From: Planctomycetota bacterium
GTDB taxonomy: Bacteria > Planctomycetota > JAJSAM01 > JAJVHW01
Assembly: GCA_021414065.1 (NCBI GenBank)
Contig: JAIOPE010000146.1
Coordinates: forward strand, 1 to 64,000
Length of the DNA stretch: 64,000 nucleotides
Reading direction: 5' to 3'
Within the stretch, counting starts at the first letter, position 1, and each line of letters starts with the position of its first letter. The position numbers and the translations under genes are program-made. The notes under the pieces were generated by a model. That model was not told the DNA's origin, searched no databases, and saw nothing but the letters and a program-made list of their open reading frames with translations. Below are positions 44,659 through 52,873 of this stretch, piece by piece.

Positions 44659-44782
44659 GGGGACGGTCCCCAAAAACTCACAAACTTGGCCGCCGTGCCG
44701 GCCGACGGACGGCTTCGCGCGAGCGATTCGGCTCCGGCGGCGCCGGGACTCGCGGGTTTGTGGGTTTTTGGGGACCGTCCCC
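44659..44782. repeat. MITE/REP-like inverted repeat element
   Basis: Two 27-base arms, 44659-44685 and 44756-44782, are inverse copies with one mismatch. The arms start with the palindrome GGGGACGGTCCCC, continue AAAAACTCACAAAC, and flank 70 bases of GC-rich sequence. The T/A-rich arms are unlike the rest of the window. It encodes nothing visible; it could be a non-autonomous mobile element or a REP-type hairpin. Confidence 0.6.
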
Positions 44783-44921
44783 GAGATCCACGCGGAGACC
44801 CTCGGTGCGAACGGCGTCGCCGACTCCCCTGTCCACCGCTGCGGTACTGCGATGCACGCCGCGCGCGGCTGGACCGTTCTCGTGGCAGGCCGCATTTGCG
44901 CCGAATCGCCAGGCTTGACTT

Positions 44922-44988
44922 GGGACGATATGACGAGATCACACGGACGGGATGACGAGATAACGTGGACGGGATGACGAGAAGTGCG
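44922..44988 (+). repeat. Three 22-bp tandem repeats overlapping the ATPase start
   Basis: GGGACGATATGACGAGATCA, GGACGGGATGACGAGATAAC and GGACGGGATGACGAGAAGTG follow each other with a period of about 22 bases. They run through the candidate ATG starts of the AAA/DUF4143 gene. Repeats in this place suggest an operator or a recently expanded leader. Confidence 0.6.
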
Positions 44989-46272
44989 ACGCGACGGGAC
45001 GACGTGGCGTACCCTGGCGGCGTGACGGAGTCACTCACTCGACATGCCCAGGCGGTCGTCGTCGAAGCGCTCGCCGACGCCCGTGTCGTACTCGTACACG
45101 GCCCACGGCAGTGCGGGAAGACGACGTTGGTCCAGGCGGTCGCGGCGTCGCGACGCGGGCGCTACCTGTCGCTCGACAGTCAGGACCTGCGGGACTCCGC
45201 GCTCCGGGATCCGGACGGGTTCGTCGAAGGGACCGGACTGGTCGTGATCGACGAGTTCCAGCGCGGCGGCGACGCGCTGTTGCTCGCCATCAAGCGCGCG
45301 GTCGATGTCGCGGGGCCGCGGCGGCGGCGTTTTCTGCTGGCCGGCTCGACGCGCTTCCTCACCGTTCCGACCCTGTCCGAGTCACTTGCCGGACGGATCG
45401 ACATCATCGACCTGTGGCCGCTGTCGCAGGGTGAACTCCTCGGCCGTCGGGAGGACTTCCCAGCGGTTCTGTTCGGCGGGCCGGAGCGGCTCAGAAGTCT
45501 CGAACCGACGCCGCTCGGCCGCGAGTCGTACTTCGACCTCGCCTGCCGGGGCGGGTTCCCTGAGGCCGTACGACGCAAGCCCCGATCGAGAGAGCGCTGG
45601 TTTGACGGCTACGCACGCACGCTGCTCGGGCGCGACCTCCTGGAAATCGCCCGCGTCGGGCGGACAGACGACGTCTCTCGGCTCCTCCGATTGCTCGCAA
45701 CTCGGACCGCCGCTGAAGTGGACGTCACTGCCATCGCCCGCGAGCTCGGCATTCCGCGCACGACGCTGGACGGGTACCTCCCCCTGCTCGAGTCGTTGTT
45801 CCTGCTCCACCGCGTGCCTGCATGGTCCTCGAACCTCACGGCGAAGATCGTGCGGCGCCCGAAGCTCCACTTCACCGACACCGGCCTCGCCGCTTCGCTG
45901 GTCGGCGTCACGCCGAAGTCGCTCACCGATCCGACCGCGCCGATGGCGGGCCCTTTGCTGGAGACGTTCGTCGTCGGCGAGATCTCGCGTCAGCTCGGGT
46001 GGAGTGCGGTGTCGGCGACCGTCCATCACTTCCGCGACCGTTCGGGACCAGAGGTGGACCTAGTGCTCGAGTCCCGCGACGGTCGCATCGCCGCGATCGA
46101 GGTGAAGGCCGCGCGGTCGGTGTCCGCCCGCGACTTCAGCGGGCTGACGCTCCTCCGCGACCGGCTCGGTGCGCGATTCGTGCAAGGGGTCGTCCTTCAC
46201 GCGGGCGAGGCGGTACTCGCGTTCGGCGACCGGCTGTCTGCAGCGCCCGTATCCGCCGTGTGGGCGACCTGA
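44965..46272 (+). CDS. AAA ATPase with DUF4143 domain
   Basis: About 415-435 residues depending on start (ATG 44965 or 44974, or GTG 45022, whose product begins with the family's usual short helix). The Walker A motif GPRQCGKTT, Walker B LVVIDEF and sensor segment LLAGSTRFL mark an AAA_14 ATPase. The C-terminal DUF4143 domain contains GPEVDLVL...IAAIEVKAA, a PD-(D/E)XK nuclease-like signature. A middle winged-helix-like region (AIARELGIPRTTLDGYLPLL) is also present. Members are widespread, mobile and of unsettled function, sometimes linked to toxin-antitoxin or defence loci. It sits alone between a MITE-like element and a convergent gene, which fits acquisition by transfer. Confidence 0.82.
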   Translation: MDGMTRSATRRDDVAYPGGVTESLTRHAQAVVVEALADARVVLVHGPRQCGKTTLVQAVAASRRGRYLSLDSQDLRDSALRDPDGFVEGTGLVVIDEFQRGGDALLLAIKRAVDVAGPRRRRFLLAGSTRFLTVPTLSESLAGRIDIIDLWPLSQGELLGRREDFPAVLFGGPERLRSLEPTPLGRESYFDLACRGGFPEAVRRKPRSRERWFDGYARTLLGRDLLEIARVGRTDDVSRLLRLLATRTAAEVDVTAIARELGIPRTTLDGYLPLLESLFLLHRVPAWSSNLTAKIVRRPKLHFTDTGLAASLVGVTPKSLTDPTAPMAGPLLETFVVGEISRQLGWSAVSATVHHFRDRSGPEVDLVLESRDGRIAAIEVKAARSVSARDFSGLTLLRDRLGARFVQGVVLHAGEAVLAFGDRLSAAPVSAVWAT

Positions 46273-46307
46273 CGGCGGAGGCCAGCCCCGGCGCCCCCGC
46301 CCCCGCG

Positions 46308-46847
46308 CTACTTCGCGGGCGTCTCGACGATCGCCTTCATGCTCGCGAGGCCCTGCTCGTAGGAGTCGCCGACCATCTTGTCCATGTCCATGAAGAGGCA
46401 GAACGCCTTGCCGATGAAGTTGTTCTTCCCGTCCATCGTCCACCGGACCGTCGTCGAACCGCTGCCGGCCGGCTGGAAGTGGAAGTCCGACATCGCGGTG
46501 TCCTCGAACGGGCGGAGGAAGTCGAGGCGGATGCCGACGTGCTCGGACGGCTTCGCCTCCGTGATCGTCATCCGGCCCGCGCCGACCTCGTCGTTCCCGT
46601 CCCACGCGAAGACGGCGCCGGTCCCCGAGGCCGCGCCCTCGAACGTGTTCTTGCACGCCGGGTCGATCTTGGCCCACGGCGACCAGGCGTCCCACTTGTG
46701 GAAATCAGCGACCTGCGCGTAGACGGCGTCGGCGGGTGCGGCCATCGTCACGCTGCGCTCGACGTGGTAGGTCCCGGGCTGCATGGCGACGACGACGAGC
46801 AACACCACGACGAGCGCGGCGACGGCGAGCAGGATCTTCTTGAGCAT
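46308..46847 (-). CDS. Membrane-anchored SRPBCC (polyketide cyclase-like) protein
   Basis: The 179-residue protein has an N-terminal transmembrane helix (about 4-24) followed by an SRPBCC domain: ERSVTMAAPADAVYAQVADFHKWDAWSPW at the start, a central strand region, and a long C-terminal helix. The family binds hydrophobic ligands in a helix-grip cavity. ATG 46847 follows GGAGGG. Ligand unknown. Confidence 0.82.
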   Translation of the reverse strand: MLKKILLAVAALVVVLLVVVAMQPGTYHVERSVTMAAPADAVYAQVADFHKWDAWSPWAKIDPACKNTFEGAASGTGAVFAWDGNDEVGAGRMTITEAKPSEHVGIRLDFLRPFEDTAMSDFHFQPAGSGSTTVRWTMDGKNNFIGKAFCLFMDMDKMVGDSYEQGLASMKAIVETPAK

Positions 46848-46915
46848 GGTCCCTCCGGTCACCCGCGGACACCGGACGGGCCCGCGGAACGAGAGAGACT
46901 ACAGTCGCACGCTCG

Positions 46916-47311
46916 CTATCGAAGCGAGAGTCCGCCGAGGCCGCCGCCGCCCGGCGGAATCTGGCCGGCGCCGGGGACGATGAGACGCGACGCCTCGCGG
47001 CGCTGCATCTCGCGCGCCTCTTCGACGAGTCGCTGCACGGCAGCGCGGATCGCGTCGGGGAATTTCGCGATCGCCTCGCGCAGGTCCTTCGCCTCGACCT
47101 CGGCGTTCACCGGGAGCGGACCGGACTGCGACATCAACTGCGTCCCGGCGACGAACAGGACTGGGCGAGACGGGTCGTCGGCGCCGTCGGCGGTGACTGG
47201 CGTCAGGCGGCGGATCGTTGCCGTCTGCAGATCGGTGAACGTGTCCTCGCGGTAGAGGTTCGCCGCGTCCACGGCGAGGTCGTCGAGGGGGTTGCGCTGG
47301 TTCTGGCTCAT
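46916..47311 (-). CDS. Hypothetical 131-residue cytoplasmic protein
   Basis: A small soluble protein with an N-terminal region LYREDTFTDLQTATIRRLTPV, a strand segment PVLFVAGTQLMSQSGPLPV, a helix-rich middle (AKDLREAIAKFPDAIRAAVQ) and a Gly-rich end. No family recognised. The DLQTATIRRLTPV segment could be a bactofilin-like or regulatory strand set, but this is weak. It lies 40 bases downstream of larA on the same strand. Confidence 0.6.
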   Translation of the reverse strand: MSQNQRNPLDDLAVDAANLYREDTFTDLQTATIRRLTPVTADGADDPSRPVLFVAGTQLMSQSGPLPVNAEVEAKDLREAIAKFPDAIRAAVQRLVEEAREMQRREASRLIVPGAGQIPPGGGGLGGLSLR

Positions 47312-47351
47312 CCACCGATGGTGGCGGCGACGCGGTCCGGACCCACGAGAA

Positions 47352-48626
47352 TCAGGAGACGGCCACGTACGGAACCGTCAGCGGCCCCTGCGGAAGGACG
47401 GCGACGCGCGCCGACGGGCCGATCCGGGCGACCTCCGCGCGCACCGCGGCCGCGATGTCCGGGCAGGGGTCGAGGTGCATCGCGCGCAGGGAGTGGTCTG
47501 GAATCGTGCTGCGGACGAGCACCCGCGCGCGTCCGAGGACGAGCGACAGGATCTGCGCCTGCCACTGCTCGGGACGGACGAACCCCGGCGTCGCAAGTCG
47601 CGCGAGGACCTCGCCCGGGCCGGAGCACTCGGTCATCAACCGCTCGAACGGACTGCCGGACGGCACGCCCTCGCGGCACTCGCACGCGAGGATCACGGTT
47701 CCGCCGTCGCGGACGATCCGCGCCCCCGCCGCGATCCCCTTCACACCCTGGTAGAGGTTCAGGTCGAGCGGCGCGCCGCTGTTCGTCGTGACGACCACAT
47801 CGAACGGCGCCGCGACCCGCTGCATCGCCGTGCCCCGCACGAACTCCAGGCCGGCCCGGTGCGCGTCGATCAGGTCGCCCGCGAACACCCCGGTGATGCG
47901 GCGGCGCTCGTCGAGTGCGACGTTCAGGAGGAAGCTCGGGCCGACACGGAGCGCGATGTCGCGGATCTCCTCCCACACGGGGTTCCCGTCCGTCACGCCG
48001 AAGGTCGCGCGCGGATCGCCGATGTTGTGGGCGCCGTGGTTGCTGATCACCGTCGCGAGCCCCGCGCCGCCGGGCATGATCCCCTTCGGCCCCCCGCTGA
48101 ACCCTGCGAACAGGTGCGGCTCGATGAACCCCGTGACGATGCGCACGTCGGCGTCGGCGAGCAGCCGATGGAGCAGCGCGGGCGTGCCGTCGCGGGTCGT
48201 GCCGAACTGCACGAGCGCGCCGACGTCGGTCGAGTCGTGGTTGACGACGCGGTAGTCGCGGACGACCTCCGCCGTGAGGAGGCGCTCGAGCTCCTCGCGC
48301 GGACTCGGCCGGTGCGTGCCGAGTTGGTTGAGCAGGACGACGCGATCCCGCGGCACGCCGGCCGCCGCGATCTCGTCGAGCAGCCACGGGATGATCCGCT
48401 CGTTCGGCGTCGCGCGCGTCGCGTCGGTGAACGCGATGCACACGCTCCGGGCCCCGCGGACCACGTCGCGGAGCGGCGGTCGCCCGATCGGCGCGCGCAG
48501 CGCCGCGACGACCGCAGCGCGCTCGTCAGCCAGCGGCGCCGCGGGCGTCGGTTCGATCACGGTGGTGACGTCGCCCGGAAGTTCAACGGACAGGCGGTCG
48601 GCACCGTACGCGAGGGAGACACGCAT
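47352..48626 (-). CDS. larA: Lactate racemase-type enzyme (LarA family)
   Basis: The 424-residue protein matches the LarA family in length and motifs: DATRATPN, LLNQLGTHRP, the VNHDSTDVG segment with its conserved histidine, and TGFIEPHLFAGFSGGPKGIMPG, whose lysine corresponds to the residue that binds the nickel-pincer cofactor. It interconverts D- and L-2-hydroxy acids; many homologues act on substrates other than lactate. ATG 48626 gives the family N terminus; no clear Shine-Dalgarno is seen. The cofactor-making genes larB, larC and larE are not in this window. Confidence 0.85.
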   Translation of the reverse strand: MRVSLAYGADRLSVELPGDVTTVIEPTPAAPLADERAAVVAALRAPIGRPPLRDVVRGARSVCIAFTDATRATPNERIIPWLLDEIAAAGVPRDRVVLLNQLGTHRPSPREELERLLTAEVVRDYRVVNHDSTDVGALVQFGTTRDGTPALLHRLLADADVRIVTGFIEPHLFAGFSGGPKGIMPGGAGLATVISNHGAHNIGDPRATFGVTDGNPVWEEIRDIALRVGPSFLLNVALDERRRITGVFAGDLIDAHRAGLEFVRGTAMQRVAAPFDVVVTTNSGAPLDLNLYQGVKGIAAGARIVRDGGTVILACECREGVPSGSPFERLMTECSGPGEVLARLATPGFVRPEQWQAQILSLVLGRARVLVRSTIPDHSLRAMHLDPCPDIAAAVRAEVARIGPSARVAVLPQGPLTVPYVAVS

Positions 48627-48744
48627 CGTGCGGGCGATGGTCGGCGCGACGCGGGTCGGAGTCCAGATGGCCACGACATCGATTCCGCGACGTGCCTCAA
48701 GTGCAGCGCCGCCCCGCGCAATCAGCGTCGCCCGCCGCTGGACT

Positions 48745-49644
48745 CTACGCGCGGGCGCTCTCGGCGAGCGGCACGATCGCGTCGGCGACGAGTCGCAATC
48801 CCGTGAAGCGGAGTTCGTCGCTGGTGACGCGGAGCGAGGCGAGCAGGCCGTAGACGCACGCGTGGTGCGCCTCATCCATGTCTGCTGGACTGCCGAGCAA
48901 CTGTCGAAGCCCGTCGCCTGCGTGTTGCGCCCGCTCCTGCCAGTCCTCCGGGAAACAGCTGCGAAGCGCCGCCTCCCACAACCCCGGCCACGACGCGATC
49001 TCCGCGTCGCCCGCCAGTCGCGCGATGGCGAGCACCCGTCCGAGGTCCTTGTTGCTCCGCCGAATCGCGCGGTCCTCGATCTTCCCGATCATGCGCTCCG
49101 GCCGGATCTCGCGGTGCTCGAGCAGATTCGCGAGCGCCATCATCTCGACCCGCGCGACTTGGATGCCGAAGTCCGTCGGCGTCGGCGCATGTGCAGCGAG
49201 CGAGAGGTAGTCGAAACTGACAAGACCGAAGTGACCGCCCGCGAGCTCGAGACGGAGCCAGCGCTTCCCGCGTTCCGCCGACGCATCGGGAACGGTGAGG
49301 AGCTCCACGAACCAGTCGTCCGAGTTCGGCGGGTAGAGGCGCACCGCAGGGAGCTGGTCGTCAGGCGTGGATGCGGTGCCTGGCTGCTGCCACGTTCCCG
49401 CGCGTGGGAAGTGCCAGCCGCACGCGAGAAGTCGCTCCGCGATGCTCCTGCCCGCAGCGACTGCTTTCACGCGGGGCGCGAGGAGACAGTCTACGTCCTT
49501 CGTCCTCACTTGGAGCGCGGGGTCGTTGCCGAAGAAGCGGTAGCCCGCGGCTACGCTGCCAACCACGATGATCTCGCCGTGGCAGTCCGCGGGCACTGCG
49601 CTCGCGACGCTCTGCAGGATCTGGCGGGGGGAAACGAGCTTCAT
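48745..49644 (-). CDS. Nucleotidyltransferase toxin of an AbiE-like (type IV) system
   Basis: The 299-residue cytoplasmic protein has the nucleotidyltransferase signature GEIIVVGSVAAGYRFFG followed by TKDVDCLL, then a mostly helical C-terminal half. This is the order of AbiEii-type proteins, which transfer nucleotides to tRNA or other targets. The ATG at 49644 overlaps the stop of the upstream gene (ATGA), typical of antitoxin-toxin pairs in which the antitoxin comes first. The open frame extends upstream but without coding character. Toxin function is inferred from family and pairing. Confidence 0.72.
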   Translation of the reverse strand: MKLVSPRQILQSVASAVPADCHGEIIVVGSVAAGYRFFGNDPALQVRTKDVDCLLAPRVKAVAAGRSIAERLLACGWHFPRAGTWQQPGTASTPDDQLPAVRLYPPNSDDWFVELLTVPDASAERGKRWLRLELAGGHFGLVSFDYLSLAAHAPTPTDFGIQVARVEMMALANLLEHREIRPERMIGKIEDRAIRRSNKDLGRVLAIARLAGDAEIASWPGLWEAALRSCFPEDWQERAQHAGDGLRQLLGSPADMDEAHHACVYGLLASLRVTSDELRFTGLRLVADAIVPLAESARA

Positions 49645-50726
49645 GGCCGGAGCTCGCCGAGCCGTCGCTGGCGCTCGGCAGCGAAGTGCTGCACGAAGTC
49701 CTCCGCCTGCTGGTCGAGTCGCGCCTCGTACAGATCGAGGAGACACTCGACCGGGTCCGCCCAGGCAACGCCGTCTGAATCGCGCGTGAAGAGGCTCTCG
49801 CTGCGGCGTACGCAGTGGACGGCAAGAGCCGCGGGACGGCGTGACTCACCCGGCTGTGCGTGAGCCTGCGGCTGAAGCGCGGGGTCCAGTTGCTGGACGA
49901 ACGCCACGTCGAGCCGATCGTCGGGGCGGTGCACCGAAAGGTCCAGCCGCGGGGACCCGACGAGATCCAGGCCAGGGTGGTGGTGCCGCGCTCCGATGAT
50001 CCCGCCGACAGCGATGTCTTGGCGCCGCAGCCGTCGCACGCGATCGAAGAGCGCGTCAGCGGACCGTGCCTGCCCCGAGGCATCGACGAAGCACACCGTC
50101 GAGCGGAACTCCGCCGCACCAGCGACGAACCGCGCCCACTCGTCGCGCGGGAACCGACTCAGCTCGACGCTGCGGTCGGAGCCCCTTTGGACGACGCCCG
50201 ACAGTCGGCCGAGGGCCCGCGCTACCGTCGGGTAACTGAACCCCGTTGCCGACATGAGCCACGCGGTCGTCACGGGCCCTGCCCCTTCGAGCCATCGGTT
50301 CACGAGAAGCTGCAGCACGACGGAGAATGCGTCGGCGCGCTTGAGCCGAAGCCCCGTACGACCGGTCTCACGGCGAACCAACTCGTCGAGCCACGCGCGG
50401 AACTCGTCGCCGAGCCGGTCAGGGATACCGTCGATCCGGCCGTCTCGTGCAACGGCGAGCGACACTCGGTCCCGAACGTCTTCGCGCAAGACGCGCGTCA
50501 CCGAGGCCACCTCCTCTCGCAGCCGCGCCTCCGCGATGCGTGGCTCGACGAGTACGAGCAGTCCTCGGACCGCCGGATGCTCTCCGACGTATACGGCGAG
50601 CTGCAGCAGCGCGGCGTGCAGGTTCCGGAAGCCATGGACCCCCGGCTTCACCTCGACCAGGACATCGCTCCAGCGTCCGTCGGCCCGATGGTGCCCCGCT
50701 GCGGCGTCCTGCTCCGTGGATGGCAT
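49641..50726 (-). CDS. AbiEi-like antitoxin/regulator with nuclease-like N-terminal domain
   Basis: The 361-residue protein has three parts. Residues 1-115 include DVLVEVKPG followed by a Glu/Arg-rich helix, like the D-ExK core of PD-(D/E)XK folds. Residues 130-195 are a winged helix (VTTAWLMSATGFSYPTVARA). The C-terminal part ends with ADPVECLLDLYEARLDQQAE, close to the conserved end of AbiEi proteins. AbiEi antitoxins bind DNA and repress their operon. The start is ATG 50726 (TTG 50735 is possible), and no Shine-Dalgarno precedes it. The nuclease-like N terminus is unusual for the family and may be inactive. Confidence 0.7.
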   Translation of the reverse strand: MPSTEQDAAAGHHRADGRWSDVLVEVKPGVHGFRNLHAALLQLAVYVGEHPAVRGLLVLVEPRIAEARLREEVASVTRVLREDVRDRVSLAVARDGRIDGIPDRLGDEFRAWLDELVRRETGRTGLRLKRADAFSVVLQLLVNRWLEGAGPVTTAWLMSATGFSYPTVARALGRLSGVVQRGSDRSVELSRFPRDEWARFVAGAAEFRSTVCFVDASGQARSADALFDRVRRLRRQDIAVGGIIGARHHHPGLDLVGSPRLDLSVHRPDDRLDVAFVQQLDPALQPQAHAQPGESRRPAALAVHCVRRSESLFTRDSDGVAWADPVECLLDLYEARLDQQAEDFVQHFAAERQRRLGELRP

Positions 50727-50765
50727 ACAAGTCAATATGCAACATCAATATGAAAGTTGCAAGTG
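50727..50765 (-). promoter_or_regulatory. AT-rich promoter with repeated CATATTGA upstream of the AbiE-like pair
   Basis: On the minus strand this reads TTGCAACTTTCATATTGATG then TTGCATATTGACTTGT before ATG 50726. CATATTGA occurs twice in direct orientation, 15 bases apart. The segment is the most AT-rich in the region, and no ribosome site is present, suggesting a promoter close to the start, perhaps a leaderless message. The repeats are the natural candidate sites for self-repression. Confidence 0.55.
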
Positions 50766-50931
50766 CGACATCAGGTTGCCACTACAGATCGCAAGGGCAC
50801 GTCGATGCCGTCGAAATCCGGGCGCTGCTCCTCTCGGACGCCGGCGTCGCGAAGAGGCGCGGTCGGCCGCACGTCTCCGAGGCGCCGGTACCACCATCGC
50901 CTCGGCTCGCCGGGCGCCCCGACACCATGCG

Positions 50932-51189
50932 CTACGTGCCGTAGCACAAGCGACAAAGCGGCCGTGCAAGGCTTGTCGTAGCTTCCCGGCCGCAGAAGTG
51001 GCAGTGCTTCTCGGCGAACTCCGCGTTCTTGTACCGTGCCCAAGCCCGGTAGCACTTGGCGCACAGGGGCGGCGGCGGCGCCCACAACTGCCGTCCGGTC
51101 CGCTCCCAGCCCGGCCGATCGGCGCGAACTTGGGCGCCACGGCGGACCCGCCCCTGGAAACACCACGAGCCGGTTGGACGTGAGTCCAA
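50932..51189 (-). CDS. Possible small zinc-finger protein (start uncertain)
   Basis: The frame encodes LCAKCYRAWARYKN...HCHFCGREATTSLARPLCRLCYGT, three CXXC knuckles of a kind seen in small bacterial zinc fingers (CxxCGR..A...LC..CY). No good start is present; TTG 51189 lies inside the tRNA-Asp terminator, and a TTG at about 51078 is an alternative. It may be a truncated remnant. The rest of the interval 50727-51207 shows only the promoter described at 50727-50765. Confidence 0.35.
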   Translation of the reverse strand: MDSRPTGSWCFQGRVRRGAQVRADRPGWERTGRQLWAPPPPLCAKCYRAWARYKNAEFAEKHCHFCGREATTSLARPLCRLCYGT

Positions 51190-51196
51190 CCGGCTC
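51167..51196 (-). terminator. Terminator downstream of tRNA-Asp
   Basis: A perfect 13-bp stem (GAGCCGGTTGGAC and complement) with loop GTGA begins 12 bases beyond the CCA end of tRNA-Asp. The run of T is weak. Confidence 0.7.
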
Positions 51197-51207
51197 GAAA
51201 GTTACCG

Positions 51208-51284
51208 TGGCGAGGACGACGGGGGTCGAACCCGCAACCTCCGGATCGACAGTCCGGTGCTCTAACCAATTGAGCTACGTCCCC
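51208..51284 (-). tRNA. tRNA-Asp (GTC)
   Basis: The minus strand folds as a complete cloverleaf: acceptor GGGGACG with CGTCCTC, D-arm GCTCAATTGGTTAGAGC, anticodon stem CCGGA/TCCGG with loop CTGTCGA (anticodon GTC), T-arm GCGGGTTCGAACCCCGT, discriminator G and an encoded CCA. Confidence 0.95.
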
Positions 51285-51406
51285 ACGGTTTCAGTCAGTT
51301 CTGTTTGTCAGTTCGATGCCAGGCGAGCGTCGTTCGATGATCGGTCGTCGGTCGATGTTCGCGCGGCCCAAGTCCCCGCGCACCGCGCCGCGCGCCGGGG
51401 GGCCGG

Positions 51407-51483
51407 TGGTGGGCGATGCAGGGCTCGAACCTGCGACATCATCCGTGTAAGGGATGCGCTCGTACCAACTGAGCTAATCGCCC
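51407..51483 (-). tRNA. tRNA-Val (TAC)
   Basis: The minus strand gives acceptor GGGCGAT with ATCGCCC, D-arm GCTCAGTTGGTACGAGC, anticodon stem CATCC/GGATG with loop CTTACAC (anticodon TAC), T-arm GCAGGTTCGAGCCCTGC, discriminator A and an encoded CCA. It lies about 120 bases upstream of tRNA-Asp and is probably co-transcribed with it. Confidence 0.95.
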
Positions 51484-51707
51484 GCTTTGCTTCAGGTGCT
51501 CGGCGTCACATGCTCAGCGCCATGTTCGACGTCGTTGCAGAGTCATCTTCACCGTTCGACGCGCACCATCGGCGCGCCGGTCGGTCCGGGCTCGGGTCGT
51601 CGCCAGGACGGGGGTCGTACCCCCGCTCAGGAGAGGGGACCATCATGGGATCGGCGCCGGGGGGGTCAACTTCTTTCGACACCGGACGGCTCCGGCGGAC
51701 CGTCCCG

Positions 51708-52814
51708 CTACCGGCCGAAGAACGACCGGACGCCTGCAATCACATGGTCTTGCTCCGCTGCGGTGAGTGACGGGAAGACCGGCAGCGAGAGAATGCGGTC
51801 CACGAGCGCGTCGGTCGCGGGAAGGGCCTCGCGGCGGACCTCGGGTCGGGCGAGCGTCCCCGGCTGGCGGTGCGTCGGCATGGGATAGTGGACGCCGGTC
51901 TGGACGCCATGGGAGGCGAGGTGCTTCGCGAGAGCCTCCCGCTGCGGGGTCTCGACCACGTAGAGGTGGAAGACGTGGTGGGTGCCGTCACGGCGGCGCG
52001 GGCGCCCAAGGGGCAGGTCGGCGAGGGCCTCGTCGTAGCGAGCCGCGATGCGGCGGCGGGCGTCGTTGTTGGCCTGGAGGCGGCGGAGGAAGACGCGGCC
52101 CGCGGCGGCTTGGAGATCGTTGAACCGCATGTTGAAGCCCACGACCTCGTGGACGTGCTTCCCGCGGCGACCGTGGTCGCGGAGCATCCGCACGCGCTCG
52201 GCGATGCCGTCGTCGTCGGTGAGCACGGCACCGCCGTCGCCCGGGACGGGCAGGTTCTTCGACGGGTAGAAGCTGAGCACGCCGGCCGCCCCCATCGTGC
52301 CGACCTTGCGGCTCGCGTGCATCGCGCCGTGGGCCTGGGCGCAGTCCTCGAGGACGAGCAGGTTGCGGCGCTTCGCGACATCCAGGATTCGGTCCATGTC
52401 GCAGGGCTGGCCGTAGATGTGGACCGGAACGATCGCCTTGGTCTTCGACGTGATGCGCGGCTCGATCCACGACGGGTCCAACGTGGCGGTGTCGTCCACG
52501 TCGAGGAAGACGGGCACCGCACCGGCGTCGAAAACACCCTCGATCGTGGGAAACGCAGTGTGCGACGGGACGAGCACCTCGTCGCCGGGGCCAATTCCCA
52601 TCGACATCATCGCGAGCGTGAGGCCTGCGGTGGCGTTGGAGCAGAGCACCGCGTGCCTGCGTCCGAACCAAGCCGCAAGCTCGGACTCGAATGCCTTGCA
52701 TTCCGGCCCGAGGATGAACTGGCCGGCGTCGAGCGCGTGCATGACGCGCTCTCGGACTTCGTCGTCGATCTCGATGCGGGACAGCGGAACCTGTTGCGGG
52801 TTGAGGGCGGACAT
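51708..52814 (-). CDS. DegT/DnrJ/EryC1 sugar aminotransferase
   Basis: The 368-residue PLP enzyme shows the family pattern: SRIEIDDEVRERVMHALDAG at the start, the cofactor-binding EDCAQAHGA segment, and the internal-aldimine lysine in SFYPSKNLPV(P)GDGGA. It transfers an amino group to a nucleotide-keto-sugar. ATG 52814 follows GGAGGT. With the WbpB/WlbA-like dehydrogenase at 54483 it forms the pair needed for a 3-amino sugar such as those in O-antigens (WbpB-WbpE route). This pairing is inferred from context. Confidence 0.88.
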   Translation of the reverse strand: MSALNPQQVPLSRIEIDDEVRERVMHALDAGQFILGPECKAFESELAAWFGRRHAVLCSNATAGLTLAMMSMGIGPGDEVLVPSHTAFPTIEGVFDAGAVPVFLDVDDTATLDPSWIEPRITSKTKAIVPVHIYGQPCDMDRILDVAKRRNLLVLEDCAQAHGAMHASRKVGTMGAAGVLSFYPSKNLPVPGDGGAVLTDDDGIAERVRMLRDHGRRGKHVHEVVGFNMRFNDLQAAAGRVFLRRLQANNDARRRIAARYDEALADLPLGRPRRRDGTHHVFHLYVVETPQREALAKHLASHGVQTGVHYPMPTHRQPGTLARPEVRREALPATDALVDRILSLPVFPSLTAAEQDHVIAGVRSFFGR

Positions 52815-52873
52815 GACGACCTCCGGATACCGATTCGGACGAGTGTAGGTCCGGCGCCGAGCCGCTGTGAACT

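Noticed and set aside
46916-47311. Assigning the 131-residue protein to bactofilins
   Set aside because: Only a short strand-like segment is suggestive; length and Gly-rich tail do not fit well enough.
51601-51650. A possible third tRNA around the GGGGGTCGTACCCCC hairpin
   Set aside because: No acceptor stem, D-arm or anticodon arm can be formed around it.
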